Shown: in pieces, positions 35,156 to 43,787 of the stretch
Position numbering within the stretch: position 1 is the stretch's first letter
Layout: every line of letters starts with the position of its first letter
DNA from: Streptomyces sp. BK340
GTDB lineage: Bacteria; Actinomycetota; Actinomycetes; Streptomycetales; Streptomycetaceae
Length of the DNA stretch: 64,000 bases
Reading direction: 5' to 3'
Assembly: GCF_007827595.1 (NCBI RefSeq)
Contig: NZ_VISR01000008.1
Coordinates: 1 to 64,000, forward strand
Translations under genes and position numbers: made by a program
Notes under the pieces: generated by a model
Databases searched by the model: none
The model's input: the letters and a program-made list of their open reading frames with translations, nothing else
What the model was told of the DNA's origin: nothing

Positions 35156-36459
35156 GCGCCCCCGGCAGCGGCCCCGCGGCCGCGACCCGGCGCCGCCCGG
35201 TGCGTACGGTCACCGTGCTGGGGATCTGCCTGGCCGTGCTGGCGGCGGCCGTCGGGCTGGGCGTACGGGCCCTCGGAAAGGAACCGACCGTCACCCTGCT
35301 GGCCAACTGGACGGGCAAGGACGAGCAGTACTTCCGGCAGGCGGTCATCGACCCCTTCGAGCGCAGGTACCACGTCCACGTCGACTACCAGGGAAGTTCC
35401 GCGGAGAGTCAGGTGCTCAGCGCCGACGTCGAGGCCGGCACCCCGCCCGACGTGGTGGTGCTCACCGGACCGGGCGAACTCGCCGCCTACGCGGACCAGA
35501 AGCAGCTGCAGCCGATCGAGAAGCTCGTCCCGCAGGGCGACTTCAGCAAGTCCTGGGTAACTCCCAGGAACGGGCACGTGTACTGGTTCCCGCTCAAGGC
35601 CGACCTCAAGAGCATGGTCTGGTACCGGCCCGAGGTCGGTGCGCAGCAGCGCCGGAACGCGGCGAAGCGGCCGGACCAGTGGTGCATCGGCATGGGATCG
35701 GGCGCCACCAGCGGCTGGCCGGGCACCGACTGGATCGAGGACATCCTGCTGCAGCGGTACGGCCCGGCGGTGTACGAGCGGTGGGCGCGCGGTCTGCTGC
35801 CCTGGCAGTCCAAGCAGGTGGAGGGGGCCTGGGTCACCTGGGGGAAAATGGTGGGCGCCGGTGGCCCCCGGGATCTGGTCCTGCGCGCGCTGCGGACCGA
35901 GTACCAGGCGGCGTCCGAGCTGGTTACCATGGACCCGCCCCAGTGCACCCTGGAGCATCAGGCCTCCTTCATCCGCAACCTGCAGCCGTGGAAGGAGGCA
36001 CACGGCCGCTACGAGCACTCGGACCGCCTCGTCCCCGGCGCCACCGCGGACAATGCGTGGGAGGTCTCCGGCGACCTGGTCGCCCTGCTGCACGCCACCC
36101 CGCAGGCGCAGGAGCTGATCCGGCACCTCGCCGCTGCCAAAACCCAGCGGGCGTGGAGCGCCAAGGAGGCCGGCCTCTCCGTCAACGCCCACGCACAGCC
36201 CACGGCCGGTGACTCCACCCCCTCCTGGCGCCGCTCGCTGGCCCGGACCCTCCTCGACCCCGACGCGGTCCACTGCTTCGACGCCTCCGACGCCATGCCG
36301 CCGCCGGTGCGCGACGCCTTCGCCCAGGCGACCATCGACTTCCTCGCCGATCCGCGACGGCTGGACGACCTGCTGAAGAACCTGGACAGCCTCGGCAGCG
36401 CGGAGAACCTGAGCTGGCTGACATCCGTGTGCGACCGCACCCGCAGGAGGGGACCTTGA
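35152..36459 (+). CDS. Membrane-anchored extracellular solute-binding protein
   Basis: A 435-aa protein with an N-terminal hydrophobic anchor (TVTVLGICLAVLAAAVGLGV, about residues 19-38) and no lipobox Cys, so it is probably a signal-anchored external domain. The rest is a family-1-type solute-binding fold: VTLLANWTGKDEQYFRQAVI, FERRYHVHVDYQGSSAESQV, then AGTPPDVVVLTGPGELAAYA. GlnH of the mycobacterial PknG locus is a different (family 3-like) lipoprotein, so the ligand may differ. There are no ABC-transporter genes nearby, which favours sensing over uptake. It overlaps the GlnX-like gene by GTGA and ends the operon. Confidence 0.8.
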   Translation: MSAPGSGPAAATRRRPVRTVTVLGICLAVLAAAVGLGVRALGKEPTVTLLANWTGKDEQYFRQAVIDPFERRYHVHVDYQGSSAESQVLSADVEAGTPPDVVVLTGPGELAAYADQKQLQPIEKLVPQGDFSKSWVTPRNGHVYWFPLKADLKSMVWYRPEVGAQQRRNAAKRPDQWCIGMGSGATSGWPGTDWIEDILLQRYGPAVYERWARGLLPWQSKQVEGAWVTWGKMVGAGGPRDLVLRALRTEYQAASELVTMDPPQCTLEHQASFIRNLQPWKEAHGRYEHSDRLVPGATADNAWEVSGDLVALLHATPQAQELIRHLAAAKTQRAWSAKEAGLSVNAHAQPTAGDSTPSWRRSLARTLLDPDAVHCFDASDAMPPPVRDAFAQATIDFLADPRRLDDLLKNLDSLGSAENLSWLTSVCDRTRRRGP

Positions 36460-36487
36460 ACGACTCCCAGGGCTTGCTGCACCACCC

Positions 36488-37357
36488 TCAGGGCTCGGTG
36501 GCGTCGAGCGCCGCCTGGGCCACCCGTCGTACCACGGTCCTTCGGTCGGCGCTGCGCCAGGCGAGCGCGGTCGAGCAGTGAACGTTCCCGGACAGGGGCA
36601 CGATGACGACGTTGGCCCGGGCGTAGTGCTCGTCGGTGCTCTCCGAGACCAGTGCGACGCCGCGGCCCACGGAGACGAGTTCGAGGGTCTCCTCGATGGA
36701 CCGCGACATCACCATGTCCCGCAGGTCGGTGATGCCCACGGCCTGCGGGGTGCGGAACTCGGCCCAGGCGCGGTCCTCGGAGAGGGGAACGACCCAGGTG
36801 CGCCCGGCGAGTTCGGACGGCTCGACACGCTCACGGCCGGCCAGCGGATCGTCCAGCGGGAGGGCGACCGCCCGCCGGTCACTGGCCACGGTCAGGCTGC
36901 GGATCGTGGGGTCGTCCAGCGGCGGCCACACGATGGCGAGGTCGGACTGACCGGACGTCAGACCGCAGCTCGGGTCGGCGTAGTCGTACCGGCGCAGGGT
37001 GATGTCGGCGTTCGTCTCGTCCCGGACGAGCTTCATGAGCCACGAGGTGCGGCGGCCGGCCGCCTCCCCCATGAAGCCGATCGTGAGACGCGGTCCGCGG
37101 TCCGCGAGCAGCGCGTCGACCTGGTCGGCAGCGTCCACGGCCGCGAGCGCGTCGCCGAGCAACTGCCGCCCGAAGTCGGTGAGATGGACGCCGTCGCGGG
37201 TGCGGCTCAGGAGCGGCCGGCCCGCCTCGGACTCCAGCCGGCGGATCGCGTCGCTCACCGCCGGCTGCCGTACCCGGAGGGCGTCCGCCGCCCGCTGGAA
37301 CGAACCCGTGCGAGCGACAGCGGCGAAGGCACGCAACATGGCAAGCGTCGTGGGCAC
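36488..37357 (-). CDS. LysR family transcriptional regulator
   Basis: A 289-aa regulator. The winged HTH covers about 4-62 (MLRAFAAVARTGSFQRAADA...VRQPAVSDAIRRLESEAG), and a periplasmic-binding-like effector domain covers about 85-285. Start is uncertain: the GTG at 37357 gives the normal LysR N-terminus, but an ATG at 37402 is also open. Two GCTTATGG repeats (37391-37418) cover the 37402 start, which argues that they are operator and that translation begins later. It is the only regulator beside the biosynthetic cluster and points away from it across about 500 bp, so it could control the cluster. Confidence 0.8.
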   Translation of the reverse strand: MPTTLAMLRAFAAVARTGSFQRAADALRVRQPAVSDAIRRLESEAGRPLLSRTRDGVHLTDFGRQLLGDALAAVDAADQVDALLADRGPRLTIGFMGEAAGRRTSWLMKLVRDETNADITLRRYDYADPSCGLTSGQSDLAIVWPPLDDPTIRSLTVASDRRAVALPLDDPLAGRERVEPSELAGRTWVVPLSEDRAWAEFRTPQAVGITDLRDMVMSRSIEETLELVSVGRGVALVSESTDEHYARANVVIVPLSGNVHCSTALAWRSADRRTVVRRVAQAALDATEP

Positions 37358-37390
37358 CTCCGGAGCATAACCGGCACGCACCCAACCATC

Positions 37391-37418
37391 GCTTATGGCC
37401 ATCGACTCTGCTTATGGG
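37391..37418. promoter_or_regulatory. Direct repeat, possible LysR operator
   Basis: GCTTATGG occurs at 37391-37398 and again at 37411-37418, a 20-bp period (two helical turns), immediately upstream of the LysR gene. This is a plausible autoregulatory site. Confidence 0.4.
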
Positions 37419-37856
37419 GGCACGGGGCGCGAGTGGGCCGATGATCGGGGGCATGTGACGCCGAGATGTCGCCGCACCCGCCCCCCGGAGGAAGGATCGA
37501 GCCATCGTCGTGTGCCCGTGAGGATTGTTTTGTGTCATTTAAAGTGCATATATTCCGCTGACTTGGAATGGGTTTGAGTCAGTATTCGGCCCCAGCCTGC
37601 CGGCGCTCGAATTTTCGCCCTTGTAACCGGGCCGCCGAGCGTGTTTGACTCAAGCGAAGGCGCCACCAACGGGGGTAGTGAGTGTCAAGGTTTTCTTTTC
37701 CCAGGGTTCACCTGTGGTCCCCTTGCAGACCGCCCCTGTCTGACGCATCCCGGATGTTGTCCGGTGGTTTTGCCTGTCAGGCCTGAACGGGCTTCCCTTT
37801 CATGTTCCAGCGCATAGACCTGCGCTGCGGCATGTCCATTTCCTTGTCTGGGGGAC
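37419..37856. other. Long AT-rich leader upstream of the biosynthetic cluster
   Basis: This 438-bp stretch before the desaturase gene is the least GC-rich part of the window, notably 37500-37680. It holds the candidate promoter listed separately. Short frames here have no ribosome sites or recognisable products, so I call it non-coding. A long untranslated leader of about 300 nt would result if that promoter is used. Confidence 0.5.
37525..37554 (+). promoter_or_regulatory. Candidate sigma-70-type promoter for the cluster
   Basis: TTGTTT (37525-37530) and TATATT (37549-37554) are separated by 18 bp. This is a good vegetative-type -35/-10 pair pointing toward the desaturase gene about 300 bp away. 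Confidence 0.45.
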
Positions 37857-38999
37857 GTGACCTTGCCTGCTCGAAGTGCGGCAAACGCGAGCGATGAAGA
37901 ACTGGAAAGTGCAGAAGAGCTGAGCTTAGACTTCAGCAGGCTCGACCGAGGGGTTCGCAAGCGCCTCAAGCAGCTGTGCGAGCTGGACAACCACCATGCG
38001 CCACTGGCTCTCCTGTGCGACTACCTGCTGGTCGCCGCCTCGGTCTACCTGTGTGTCGGAGTGTCGTACTGGTTCTACCCGATCGCCGCCATCCTCATCG
38101 GGTCGACCCAGCGGGCGTTCGTCAATCTCCTGCATGAATCCTCACACAAAGTTCTCACCAAGAACCAGCGCCTCAACGTAACACTGGGAACCGTCTTCTC
38201 GGGATACCTGGTACTGCATCTGTACAACCCGTACCGGAATTCCCACATAGGTTTCCACCACCGTTATCTGGGTGACCCGGAGAAGGATCCCGACTACAAC
38301 TTCCACGTGGGAGTCGGAATCTACGACCACCGGATCTCCGACAAGAAGTTCTTCCTCAAGAACATCGCGCTCGCGGTGTTCGGCATGAGGACTCTCGAGT
38401 ACGCGGGTTATGTCATTCGGGACCGCATTTTCTTCAGCCCGAAGGACGTCGCGGTCTCCATGCCCATCCGGCTCACCACGGAGCGCGTCCTCCTGCTGGT
38501 GCAGTGGGCCGGCATCATCGGACTGTGCGCCTGGCAGGGCTGGCTGATCGAGCTGGCGCTGTTCTGGTTCGTGCCGCTCTTCACCACGGCCATCGCCGTC
38601 GGCTGGCTCTCCGAACTGGCGGAGCACTACCCGCTGCCGGAGAGCGAGAACAAGCAGATCCTCATGACCCGCAACCGCCACGGCTGGGCCATCGAGCGTT
38701 TCCTGCTGGGCCGCCACCACGACAACTACCACCTGGTGCACCACCTCAACACCGGCGTGCCGTTCTGGAACATGAAGCGGGCCCATCAGGTCCTCCTGGA
38801 GGACACCGCCTACGCCCGCTGGGACGGGCTGTGGGCCGGAGTCCTGACCCGCTCCCGGGGCCGGGAGAACCAGGAGACGCTCATCAGCTACGCCTCGAAG
38901 TACCGCGCCTGGCGTCGCAACGGAGGCGACCCGACCCAGGTCGACGGCGGCACCTTCGCCGAGGCCGCAGCCCTCGCCCGGGTCGTCACCGCCGCCTGA
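37857..38999 (+). CDS. Membrane fatty-acid-desaturase-family di-iron oxygenase
   Basis: A 380-aa integral membrane di-iron enzyme and first gene of the cluster. The His boxes are HESSH (about 92-96), HIGFHH (about 131-136) and HDNYHLVHH near 288-296. Hydrophobic segments lie at about 48-80, 105-125 and 205-245. Such enzymes desaturate or hydroxylate acyl chains using O2. Here the likely substrate is the carrier-bound or released polyketide chain (inference). Codon 24 is TTA (37926-37928), so translation may need the bldA tRNA. Start could be GTG 37857 or TTG 37863, the latter better spaced from GGGGGA. The next gene is 41 bases downstream. Confidence 0.82.
   Translation: MTLPARSAANASDEELESAEELSLDFSRLDRGVRKRLKQLCELDNHHAPLALLCDYLLVAASVYLCVGVSYWFYPIAAILIGSTQRAFVNLLHESSHKVLTKNQRLNVTLGTVFSGYLVLHLYNPYRNSHIGFHHRYLGDPEKDPDYNFHVGVGIYDHRISDKKFFLKNIALAVFGMRTLEYAGYVIRDRIFFSPKDVAVSMPIRLTTERVLLLVQWAGIIGLCAWQGWLIELALFWFVPLFTTAIAVGWLSELAEHYPLPESENKQILMTRNRHGWAIERFLLGRHHDNYHLVHHLNTGVPFWNMKRAHQVLLEDTAYARWDGLWAGVLTRSRGRENQETLISYASKYRAWRRNGGDPTQVDGGTFAEAAALARVVTAA
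37926..37928 (+). promoter_or_regulatory. In-frame TTA codon (possible bldA control)
   Basis: Leu24 of the desaturase is TTA. In Streptomyces this codon is decoded by the developmentally regulated bldA tRNA and is concentrated in secondary-metabolism and regulatory genes. Confidence 0.7.
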
Positions 39000-39040
39000 C
39001 CCGGCCCGCCCCGTAGCTTCTGTCGAGAGGAAACCCCCAC

Positions 39041-40042
39041 ATGAGCCACGTCGTGGACGCCCAGGCGGCCGCCGCGCTGGACCCCGAACTGCTGCGCCTG
39101 GCCACCAACGGCCTCAAGAAGCTGGCCGCGGACACCCGTTGCCGGAACGCCTTCGTGGACAACCCGCTGATGGCCGCCCTGCTCGCGCCGGCCGCGGGCC
39201 GCTACATAGTCGCCGCCGACCAGGACGGTCTCTTCGAGCGGCTGCCGGTCCTCGAGGCCAAGGGGTACCGGACCGGCGTCGAGTTCGTCGGCGAGGAGGC
39301 CCGCAGCGCCGACGAGGTGCGCGACGTCGTCGACGAGTACCTCAAGCTGATCGAGCGTCACGAGAACGCCGGCCTCGTCACACCGACCCAGCTCGGTTTC
39401 GACCTGTCGAACGTCGGCTCCCTCATCTCGCCCCAGACCGGCGCGGACAACACGGCCGCCCTGCTCAAGGCCGCCGCCCCGCAGGGCATCGGCATCCTCA
39501 TCAGCATGGAGCGCTCGTCCTTCGTCGACGACATCCTCACGGTCTTCAAGGGCCTCGCCGAGGGGCACGAGAACGTCGCCCTGACCCTCCAGGCCCATCT
39601 GCACCGCACCGAGGACGACCTCGCCACCGTCCTGCCGCTCGGCCGCAAGATCCGGCTGGTGAAGGGCGTGTACAACGAGGCCCCGGAGGTCGCCCTCCCG
39701 CGCGGCCCCGAGCTGAACGACCGCTACGCCCGGCTCCTGGAGCGCATCCTCGACCACGGCAACCCCGTGGCCGTGGCCACCCATGACGCCACGCTCCTCG
39801 AACTTCTCGACAGCCGCGGGCTGTTGGAGCGGATCGAGGAGCTGGAGATGCTGCACGGCTGCCGCCCGCCCCTGCTCAAGGCACACAAGGACCGCGGCAT
39901 CCCGTGCCGCGTGGCCACGGTGTACGGGCAGAACTGGTGGCTGCACTTCCTGCACCGCCTCGCCGAGTACCCGCCGGTCGCCCTGACCGCCCTGGCCGAC
40001 CTGTACGAACCGGAGCGGGTCCGCTTCGGCTCCGAGTACTGA
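39041..40042 (+). CDS. Divergent proline-dehydrogenase-family flavoenzyme
   Basis: A 333-aa TIM-barrel protein of the PRODH family. It retains YIVAADQDGLFERLPVLEAK, VALTLQAHLHRTEDDL, RLVKGVYNEAPEVA and the C-terminal YGQNWWLHFLHRLAEYPP. In canonical ProDH the last motif has two adjacent Arg that bind the proline carboxylate; here they read His-Arg. The family oxidises proline to pyrroline-5-carboxylate with FAD. Inside a cluster that also loads proline on a carrier, this enzyme may act on a modified pyrrolidine instead (inference). There is no pyrroline-5-carboxylate dehydrogenase gene nearby. ATG 39041 follows GAGAGGAAA. Confidence 0.8.
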   Translation: MSHVVDAQAAAALDPELLRLATNGLKKLAADTRCRNAFVDNPLMAALLAPAAGRYIVAADQDGLFERLPVLEAKGYRTGVEFVGEEARSADEVRDVVDEYLKLIERHENAGLVTPTQLGFDLSNVGSLISPQTGADNTAALLKAAAPQGIGILISMERSSFVDDILTVFKGLAEGHENVALTLQAHLHRTEDDLATVLPLGRKIRLVKGVYNEAPEVALPRGPELNDRYARLLERILDHGNPVAVATHDATLLELLDSRGLLERIEELEMLHGCRPPLLKAHKDRGIPCRVATVYGQNWWLHFLHRLAEYPPVALTALADLYEPERVRFGSEY

Positions 40043-40127
40043 TCCCCGTGCGCTGATCAGCGCGTACTGACCCGCGAGGTCCCCACCCGCGAGCACGACC
40101 TGCTCCAACCCGAAAGAAGGTAGTCCG

Positions 40128-41375
40128 TTGTCATCCACTCCGCCTGTTGCCGCCATTGTCGACGGTTACTCCACAGGGAACTTCCTTCCTGCGGCCTTCA
40201 CCCGTCTGGGTGCCCAAGTCGTCCATGTCCGCAGCACCCCGGAGTGGATGACTTCGATGCTGCTGCCCAACACCGACGACTACATCGCCGACCTCGTCTT
40301 CCAGGACGAGGAGCAGATCGTCAAGGAGCTGCGCTCGCTCGGCGTCAGCGCCGTGCTCGCCGGGCAGGAACCCGGAGTGCCGCTCTCCGACCGGCTCAGC
40401 GAGCTGATGGGCACGGCCAGCAACGGCTCGCGCCTGTCGACCGCCCGCCGCGACAAGTACGAGATGATCGAGGTCCTGCGGGCCGCCGGCCTGCACTGCG
40501 CCGACCAGTTCAAGAGCGACGACCCGCAGGCCCTGGTCGACTGGGCCGAGGCGCACGGCACCTACCCCGTGGTGATCAAGCCGCTCAGCTCCGCCTCCAC
40601 CGACGGCGTGTTCATCTGCAACGACGCGGACGAGGTGCGCGCGGCCGCCCAGCAGGTGCTCGCCGCCCGGGACATCTTCGACCTGCCCAACCGCGAGGTG
40701 CTCATCCAGTCCTACCTGGACGGCGAGGAGTACATCGTCGACACCGTCAGCCACGACGGCCACCGCTTCGTCTGCGGTGTCTGGAAGTACGAGAAGACCC
40801 TGGTCAACGGCAAGAACATCTACGACAAGGATGTGCTGCTGCCGGCCGACGAGTTCCCGGTGCCCGAGCTGATCGCGTACGTGGACCAGGTCCTCGAGGC
40901 GATGAACATCCGCTTCGGGCCCACCCACACCGAGGTCAAGATGACCTCGAACGGCCCGGCGCTGGTGGAGATCGGCGCGCGCCTCAACGGCGACATGAAC
41001 CCGGACTTCCACCAGGTCTGCCTGGGCCACAACCAGGCAGACCTGATCGCCCTGTCCTACATGCGGCCCCAGGAGTTCCTCGACCGCTACGGCGACCGCG
41101 TCTACACCCGCCGCCAGCCGGCCGTGGTCTACAACGCGCCCAGCAGCCAGGAGGGCGAGGTGAAGGCGATCGACGAGGCCGTCGTCCGGGAGATCGCCGC
41201 CCTGCCCACCGTGTTCCTGCCGAGCGTGAAGGTGCCGGTGGGCGGCCGGGTCCGCCGCACCGTCGACCTCCTCACCAGCCCCCTGCGGATCTTCATGACC
41301 GGGGTCACCCAGGAAGCCGTCCTCGACGACTACAAGCGTCTGCAGGAACTGAAGGACAAGGTGTATCTCGTCTGA
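40128..41375 (+). CDS. ATP-grasp ligase
   Basis: A 415-aa ATP-grasp enzyme of the carboxylate-amine ligase type. The nucleotide-binding strands are VVIKPLSSASTDGVFIC (about 146-162) and VLIQSYLDGEEYIVD (about 192-206). The metal-binding end shows THTEVKMT and LVEIGARLNGDMNPDFH (about 266-292). It would activate a carboxylate as acyl phosphate and join it to an amine, as in dipeptide or amino-acid ligases. Here it could attach an amino acid to the acyl product. The start is TTG at 40128, with AAAGAAGG 7 bases upstream. The following MFS gene overlaps its stop by one base (TGATG). Confidence 0.82.
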   Translation: MSSTPPVAAIVDGYSTGNFLPAAFTRLGAQVVHVRSTPEWMTSMLLPNTDDYIADLVFQDEEQIVKELRSLGVSAVLAGQEPGVPLSDRLSELMGTASNGSRLSTARRDKYEMIEVLRAAGLHCADQFKSDDPQALVDWAEAHGTYPVVIKPLSSASTDGVFICNDADEVRAAAQQVLAARDIFDLPNREVLIQSYLDGEEYIVDTVSHDGHRFVCGVWKYEKTLVNGKNIYDKDVLLPADEFPVPELIAYVDQVLEAMNIRFGPTHTEVKMTSNGPALVEIGARLNGDMNPDFHQVCLGHNQADLIALSYMRPQEFLDRYGDRVYTRRQPAVVYNAPSSQEGEVKAIDEAVVREIAALPTVFLPSVKVPVGGRVRRTVDLLTSPLRIFMTGVTQEAVLDDYKRLQELKDKVYLV

Positions 41376-42598
41376 TGCTGCGCAGTACTCTGCACGCGGT
41401 CCGCGGGCTCGCGCCCGAACTGCGTACCCTGTTCATCACCACCCTGCTCTTCCGCTCCGGAACCATGGCGTTCCCGTTCCTGTCCGCCTACCTGGTGGCG
41501 CAGAACGACTACTCCGCGGGGCAGGTGGGCTCGATCGTCGGCGCCTACGGGCTCGGCGCGCTGGCCGCCGACCTCGCGGCCGGGCCGGTCCTGCGCTTCG
41601 TGTCCGCGCGGACCGTGATGATCAGCGGGCTGGTGGGCAACGCGGCGCTGGTGCTGGTCCTTCCGCTCGCGGAAAGCGCCGCGCTGCTCACGGTGGGGAC
41701 CCTCGTCTGGGGCTTCTTCTACGAGGCGTTCACGCCGGCCGCGTACGCGGAGACTGTGCGGTACTCGCGGGAGAGCGACCGCAAGGTCGCCTTCTCCTGC
41801 AACCGGCTCGCCATCAACGTAGGCATGGGCATCGGACCGGCGCTGGGCGGACTCGTGTTCGCCTGGCGGCCGGCCGGCCTGTTCCTCATCAACGCCTGCG
41901 TCGTCCTGGCGACCGCCGTGTTCCTCACCCTGCGGACCTCCAACGGGACCGTGGCGGCGGGGGAGAAGACGGTCCGGGGCCGCATGGTGGCGCCGACCCT
42001 CAAGGGCGAGACCCGGTTCTGGACGATCTTCCTGCTGGCTCTCCCGATCCATCTCGCGTACGCGCTGCCGCCGACGTTCCTCAGCGCCTACGTGATCCAC
42101 GAGCGCGGCCTCGACAGCTTCTGGGCCGGCATCATCTTCTTCGTCAACGCCGGTGCCATCGTGCTCTTCGAGGTGCCGCTGAACACGGCGATGCGGAACG
42201 TGAGCCACTACGCCTCGCTCCTGGTCGGTTATCTGCTGGCCGGTGCGGGCTTCGCGCTGATGGGCCTGTCCGGTTCGGGGCCCGCGCTGGTGGGCGCGAC
42301 GCTGCTGTGGACCGCGGCCGAGATGATCGTCTTCCCGGCGCTGCTCCACTACGTCAGCGAGGTCTCCGACCCGTCCGTCACCGGCCGCAACATGGGGCTC
42401 TACTCGGCGGGCGTCAACGTGGGCCTGATCGCCGTGCCCCAGCTGAGTCTGACGCTCACGTCGGGCGGCCACCCGGCGAGCCCGTGGTACGTGGTCGGAG
42501 CCGCCGTCGGCGTCGCGCTCGTCCTGATCGTCACCGTCCGGCGCAGTTCCTACCTCTGGCTGACCGAGCCCGAGCCGGAACCCGCTCCTGTCTCCTGA
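41375..42598 (+). CDS. MFS transporter, likely product exporter
   Basis: A 407-aa major facilitator with about 12 hydrophobic helices. It has the family loop after helix 2 in modified form (LAAGPVLRFVSARTVMI), SCNRLAINVGMGIGPALGGL in helix 5 and a long central loop (GTVAAGEKTVRGRM). DHA-type drug exporters share this outline. Its place between the ATP-grasp and PLP genes, coupled by a TGATG overlap, suggests that it exports the pathway product and gives self-protection. Confidence 0.82.
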   Translation: MLRSTLHAVRGLAPELRTLFITTLLFRSGTMAFPFLSAYLVAQNDYSAGQVGSIVGAYGLGALAADLAAGPVLRFVSARTVMISGLVGNAALVLVLPLAESAALLTVGTLVWGFFYEAFTPAAYAETVRYSRESDRKVAFSCNRLAINVGMGIGPALGGLVFAWRPAGLFLINACVVLATAVFLTLRTSNGTVAAGEKTVRGRMVAPTLKGETRFWTIFLLALPIHLAYALPPTFLSAYVIHERGLDSFWAGIIFFVNAGAIVLFEVPLNTAMRNVSHYASLLVGYLLAGAGFALMGLSGSGPALVGATLLWTAAEMIVFPALLHYVSEVSDPSVTGRNMGLYSAGVNVGLIAVPQLSLTLTSGGHPASPWYVVGAAVGVALVLIVTVRRSSYLWLTEPEPEPAPVS

Positions 42599-42615
42599 CC
42601 CAACGGAGTTGGCGC

Positions 42616-43740
42616 ATGCCCATCCACTTCAACAACGCGGGCGCGGGCCTCATGCCCGAGACCGTGACGCAGGCCATGACCGGCTACCTGGCCGAAGAGG
42701 CACAGGGTGGCGCCTACGAGGCCGAGCAGCGGCACGCGGACACCCTCGAACACGGGGTGTACGAGACGCTCGCGCGCGCACTGGACGCGCCCGCGGACGA
42801 CATCGCCCTGTTCGACAGCGCCACCCGCGCCTGGTCGTCCGTGGTGTCCCACCTCCCGTTCACCTCCGGCGACCGGGTCTGGGTGACGCCGTACGAGTAC
42901 GCGGGCAACCTCATCCTGTGGACCGAGCTGCGCCGGCGCTTCGGCCTGCGCATCGAGGTCGTACCGCTGCTGGCCGACGGCGACCTGGACCTGGAGTGGA
43001 TGAGCGCCCACATCGGTGACGACGTCGCCTTCGTCGCCGTACCCCATGTGCCGTCCGGATGCGGGATCGTCACACCGGTCGAGGAGATCGGGAAGATCCT
43101 CGCGCCCTGGCGGTGCATCTACGGCATCGACGCCTGCCAGTCCGTGGGGCAGCTGCCGGTCTCCGTAGCGTCCATCGGCTGCGACCTGCTCACCGGCGCG
43201 GGCCGCAAGTTCCTGCGCGGGCCGCGCGGCACCGGATTCGCCGCGATCGGGTCCCGGCTGCGGGACCAGGTCTCCCTGCCCTTCCACGACCTGCACATCG
43301 CCGACATGGTCGCGGACGACGACTACGAGGTGCGCACCACCGGCGCCCGCCGGTTCGAGTACGCCGAGCGCGGCAGCGCCGGCGTCATGGGCCTCGACGC
43401 CGCGGTCCGCCACCACCTCGCCCGCACCGACAGCGGCTCCGGCCCGCTGCGCGACGCCGTGCGCGCGGTGATCGAGGAGCTGCCGGGGACACGGCTGGTC
43501 GACCCCGGCTCCCGGCACGCCGCCATCGTCACGTTCACCCACGACCGGGTTCCGCCCGAGCGGATCCGGGCCGAGCTGCGAGCACGCGGTGTCAACGTGT
43601 GGATCGCGCAGGGCAGTCACACACCCCTGTACATGCGCACCGCGGAGGTCGATTTCGCCGTGCGTGTTTCCCCGCATTACTACAACTCCACGGCCGACGT
43701 GGAGACGTTCGCCGACGCGCTGCGCGACGTCCTGCGCTGA
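42616..43740 (+). CDS. Class V PLP-dependent enzyme (aminotransferase/desulfurase fold)
   Basis: A 374-aa fold-type-I PLP enzyme of class V. It opens FNNAGAGLMPE, as in isopenicillin-N-epimerase- and EgtE-like proteins. It has the PLP-contacting AVPHVPSGCGIVTPVEE and GIDACQSVGQLP, and the Schiff-base Lys in LLTGAGRKFLRGPRGTGF (about residue 203). Family members act as cysteine desulfurases, C-S lyases, kynureninases or epimerases, so the reaction cannot be fixed. In this cluster it might introduce or remove nitrogen or sulfur. The ATG at 42616 follows ACGGAG, 17 bases after the MFS stop. Confidence 0.82.
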   Translation: MPIHFNNAGAGLMPETVTQAMTGYLAEEAQGGAYEAEQRHADTLEHGVYETLARALDAPADDIALFDSATRAWSSVVSHLPFTSGDRVWVTPYEYAGNLILWTELRRRFGLRIEVVPLLADGDLDLEWMSAHIGDDVAFVAVPHVPSGCGIVTPVEEIGKILAPWRCIYGIDACQSVGQLPVSVASIGCDLLTGAGRKFLRGPRGTGFAAIGSRLRDQVSLPFHDLHIADMVADDDYEVRTTGARRFEYAERGSAGVMGLDAAVRHHLARTDSGSGPLRDAVRAVIEELPGTRLVDPGSRHAAIVTFTHDRVPPERIRAELRARGVNVWIAQGSHTPLYMRTAEVDFAVRVSPHYYNSTADVETFADALRDVLR

Positions 43741-43787
43741 CCAAGCGGTTCTCACATCCGTCTCATCGAGTCGAAGGAGGGGCAGAA

